Shown here piece by piece: positions 63,655 through 64,000 of a DNA stretch of 64,000 nucleotides. Numbering within the stretch: the first letter of the stretch is position 1; the number at the start of each line of letters is the position of its first letter. The notes under the pieces are model-generated. The model was not told the origin of the DNA. It saw only the letters and a list, made by a program, of their open reading frames with translations, and ran no database searches. This stretch comes from Rhyacophila brunnea (taxonomy: Eukaryota > Arthropoda > Insecta > Trichoptera > Rhyacophilidae): the NCBI GenBank assembly GCA_022495005.1, contig JAGYXB010000367.1:124001-188000 (forward strand). The letters run 5' to 3'. Position numbers and translations under genes: made by a program.

Positions 63655-64000
63655 AACAGACTTGTACCCATTTATCTATCTAAATTCTAAGTCAACATCA
63701 CAGCAGTTTAAATTCTGTTTCAGCAACCCAAAACGGTTAGAAACGATTAGTGACAGCTTTATACTCGGAAGCTTGGAGTGCTTTCGGATAGCTTGAAGTA
63801 TGTCCGACTGAAGATCAACGTAATAGATGACACAACCAAAAGTGAAGTATCAACGATAAGATGCACAATTAATGCTTTTAGATATTTTATAAAATACCAG
63901 TCTCCATAAATTATATGTTCCAGATAGTATTTTTCAAACTATCAGCAAACTGTTTTGAATTCGCGCTTGCACACAAAAAAATGAAACTGGCTCAAACCGG

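Larger units (their letters stand above)
40502..64000. other. upstream intron or 5' region of for, at least 23.5 kb
   Basis: No further PKG exon could be recognised, although one must precede exon a. Named contents are listed separately. Stretches with nothing I can name: 40510-41720, 42860-44240, 44720-45570, 46875-47135, 47970-49490, 49750-50350, 50650-51480, 51750-52500, 52620-53300, 53570-57140, 57500-58820, 59060-59580, 59710-60230, 60720-61180, 61480-63200. Around 55010-55130 and 61660-61810 are mildly GC-richer blocks without a product. Confidence 0.6.

Overview
This is a piece of an insect nuclear genome. It is AT-rich, intron-rich and full of transposable-element debris. The scattered GTAGGTAC / ACCTACCT words, tRNA-derived SINE heads, TTAGG-type (CCTAA) repeats and mariner/hAT/TTAA elements fit a moth or butterfly best. 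That placement is an inference from sequence style plus protein similarity, not a species call.

The only gene I can support fully is on the minus strand: the C-terminal 526 residues of a cGMP-dependent protein kinase, the orthologue of Drosophila foraging (for, PKG). Nine coding exons run from 40501 (5') down to the stop codon at 1529-1531. All eight introns have GT-AG ends and every junction phase agrees. The exons encode the end of cyclic-nucleotide site A, all of site B, the complete kinase domain and the AGC C-tail. The N-terminus (dimerisation and autoinhibitory segments, first half of site A) is not visible and should lie beyond 64000 or in a short exon I could not find between 40502 and 64000.

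Layout: 1-1528 is the 3' flank, with a GC-richer promoter-like patch at about 780-1075. Introns between 1695 and 12477 are 0.35-3.3 kb and hold a broken LINE reverse transcriptase, MITEs and a SINE. Introns of 9.0 kb (12573-21606) and 18.5 kb (21749-40281) hold TTAA-flanked MITEs, hAT MITEs with 8-bp target duplications, LINE tails, a recent 340-bp tandem duplication and an 82-bp near-perfect palindrome. From 40502 to the right edge is at least 23.5 kb of upstream intron or 5' region, with a fold-back element, a hAT/ZBED-type transposase fragment, a full-length but inactivated mariner, a long-TIR element carrying (CCTAA)n, two more hAT MITEs, SINEs, a LINE tail and a GC-rich island.

I found no operon-like system, CRISPR array, rRNA, intact tRNA or intact mobile-element gene. 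The most interesting material is structural: palindromes and fold-backs, six related TTAA elements inside one gene, and a few unexplained GC-rich patches that could be regulatory.
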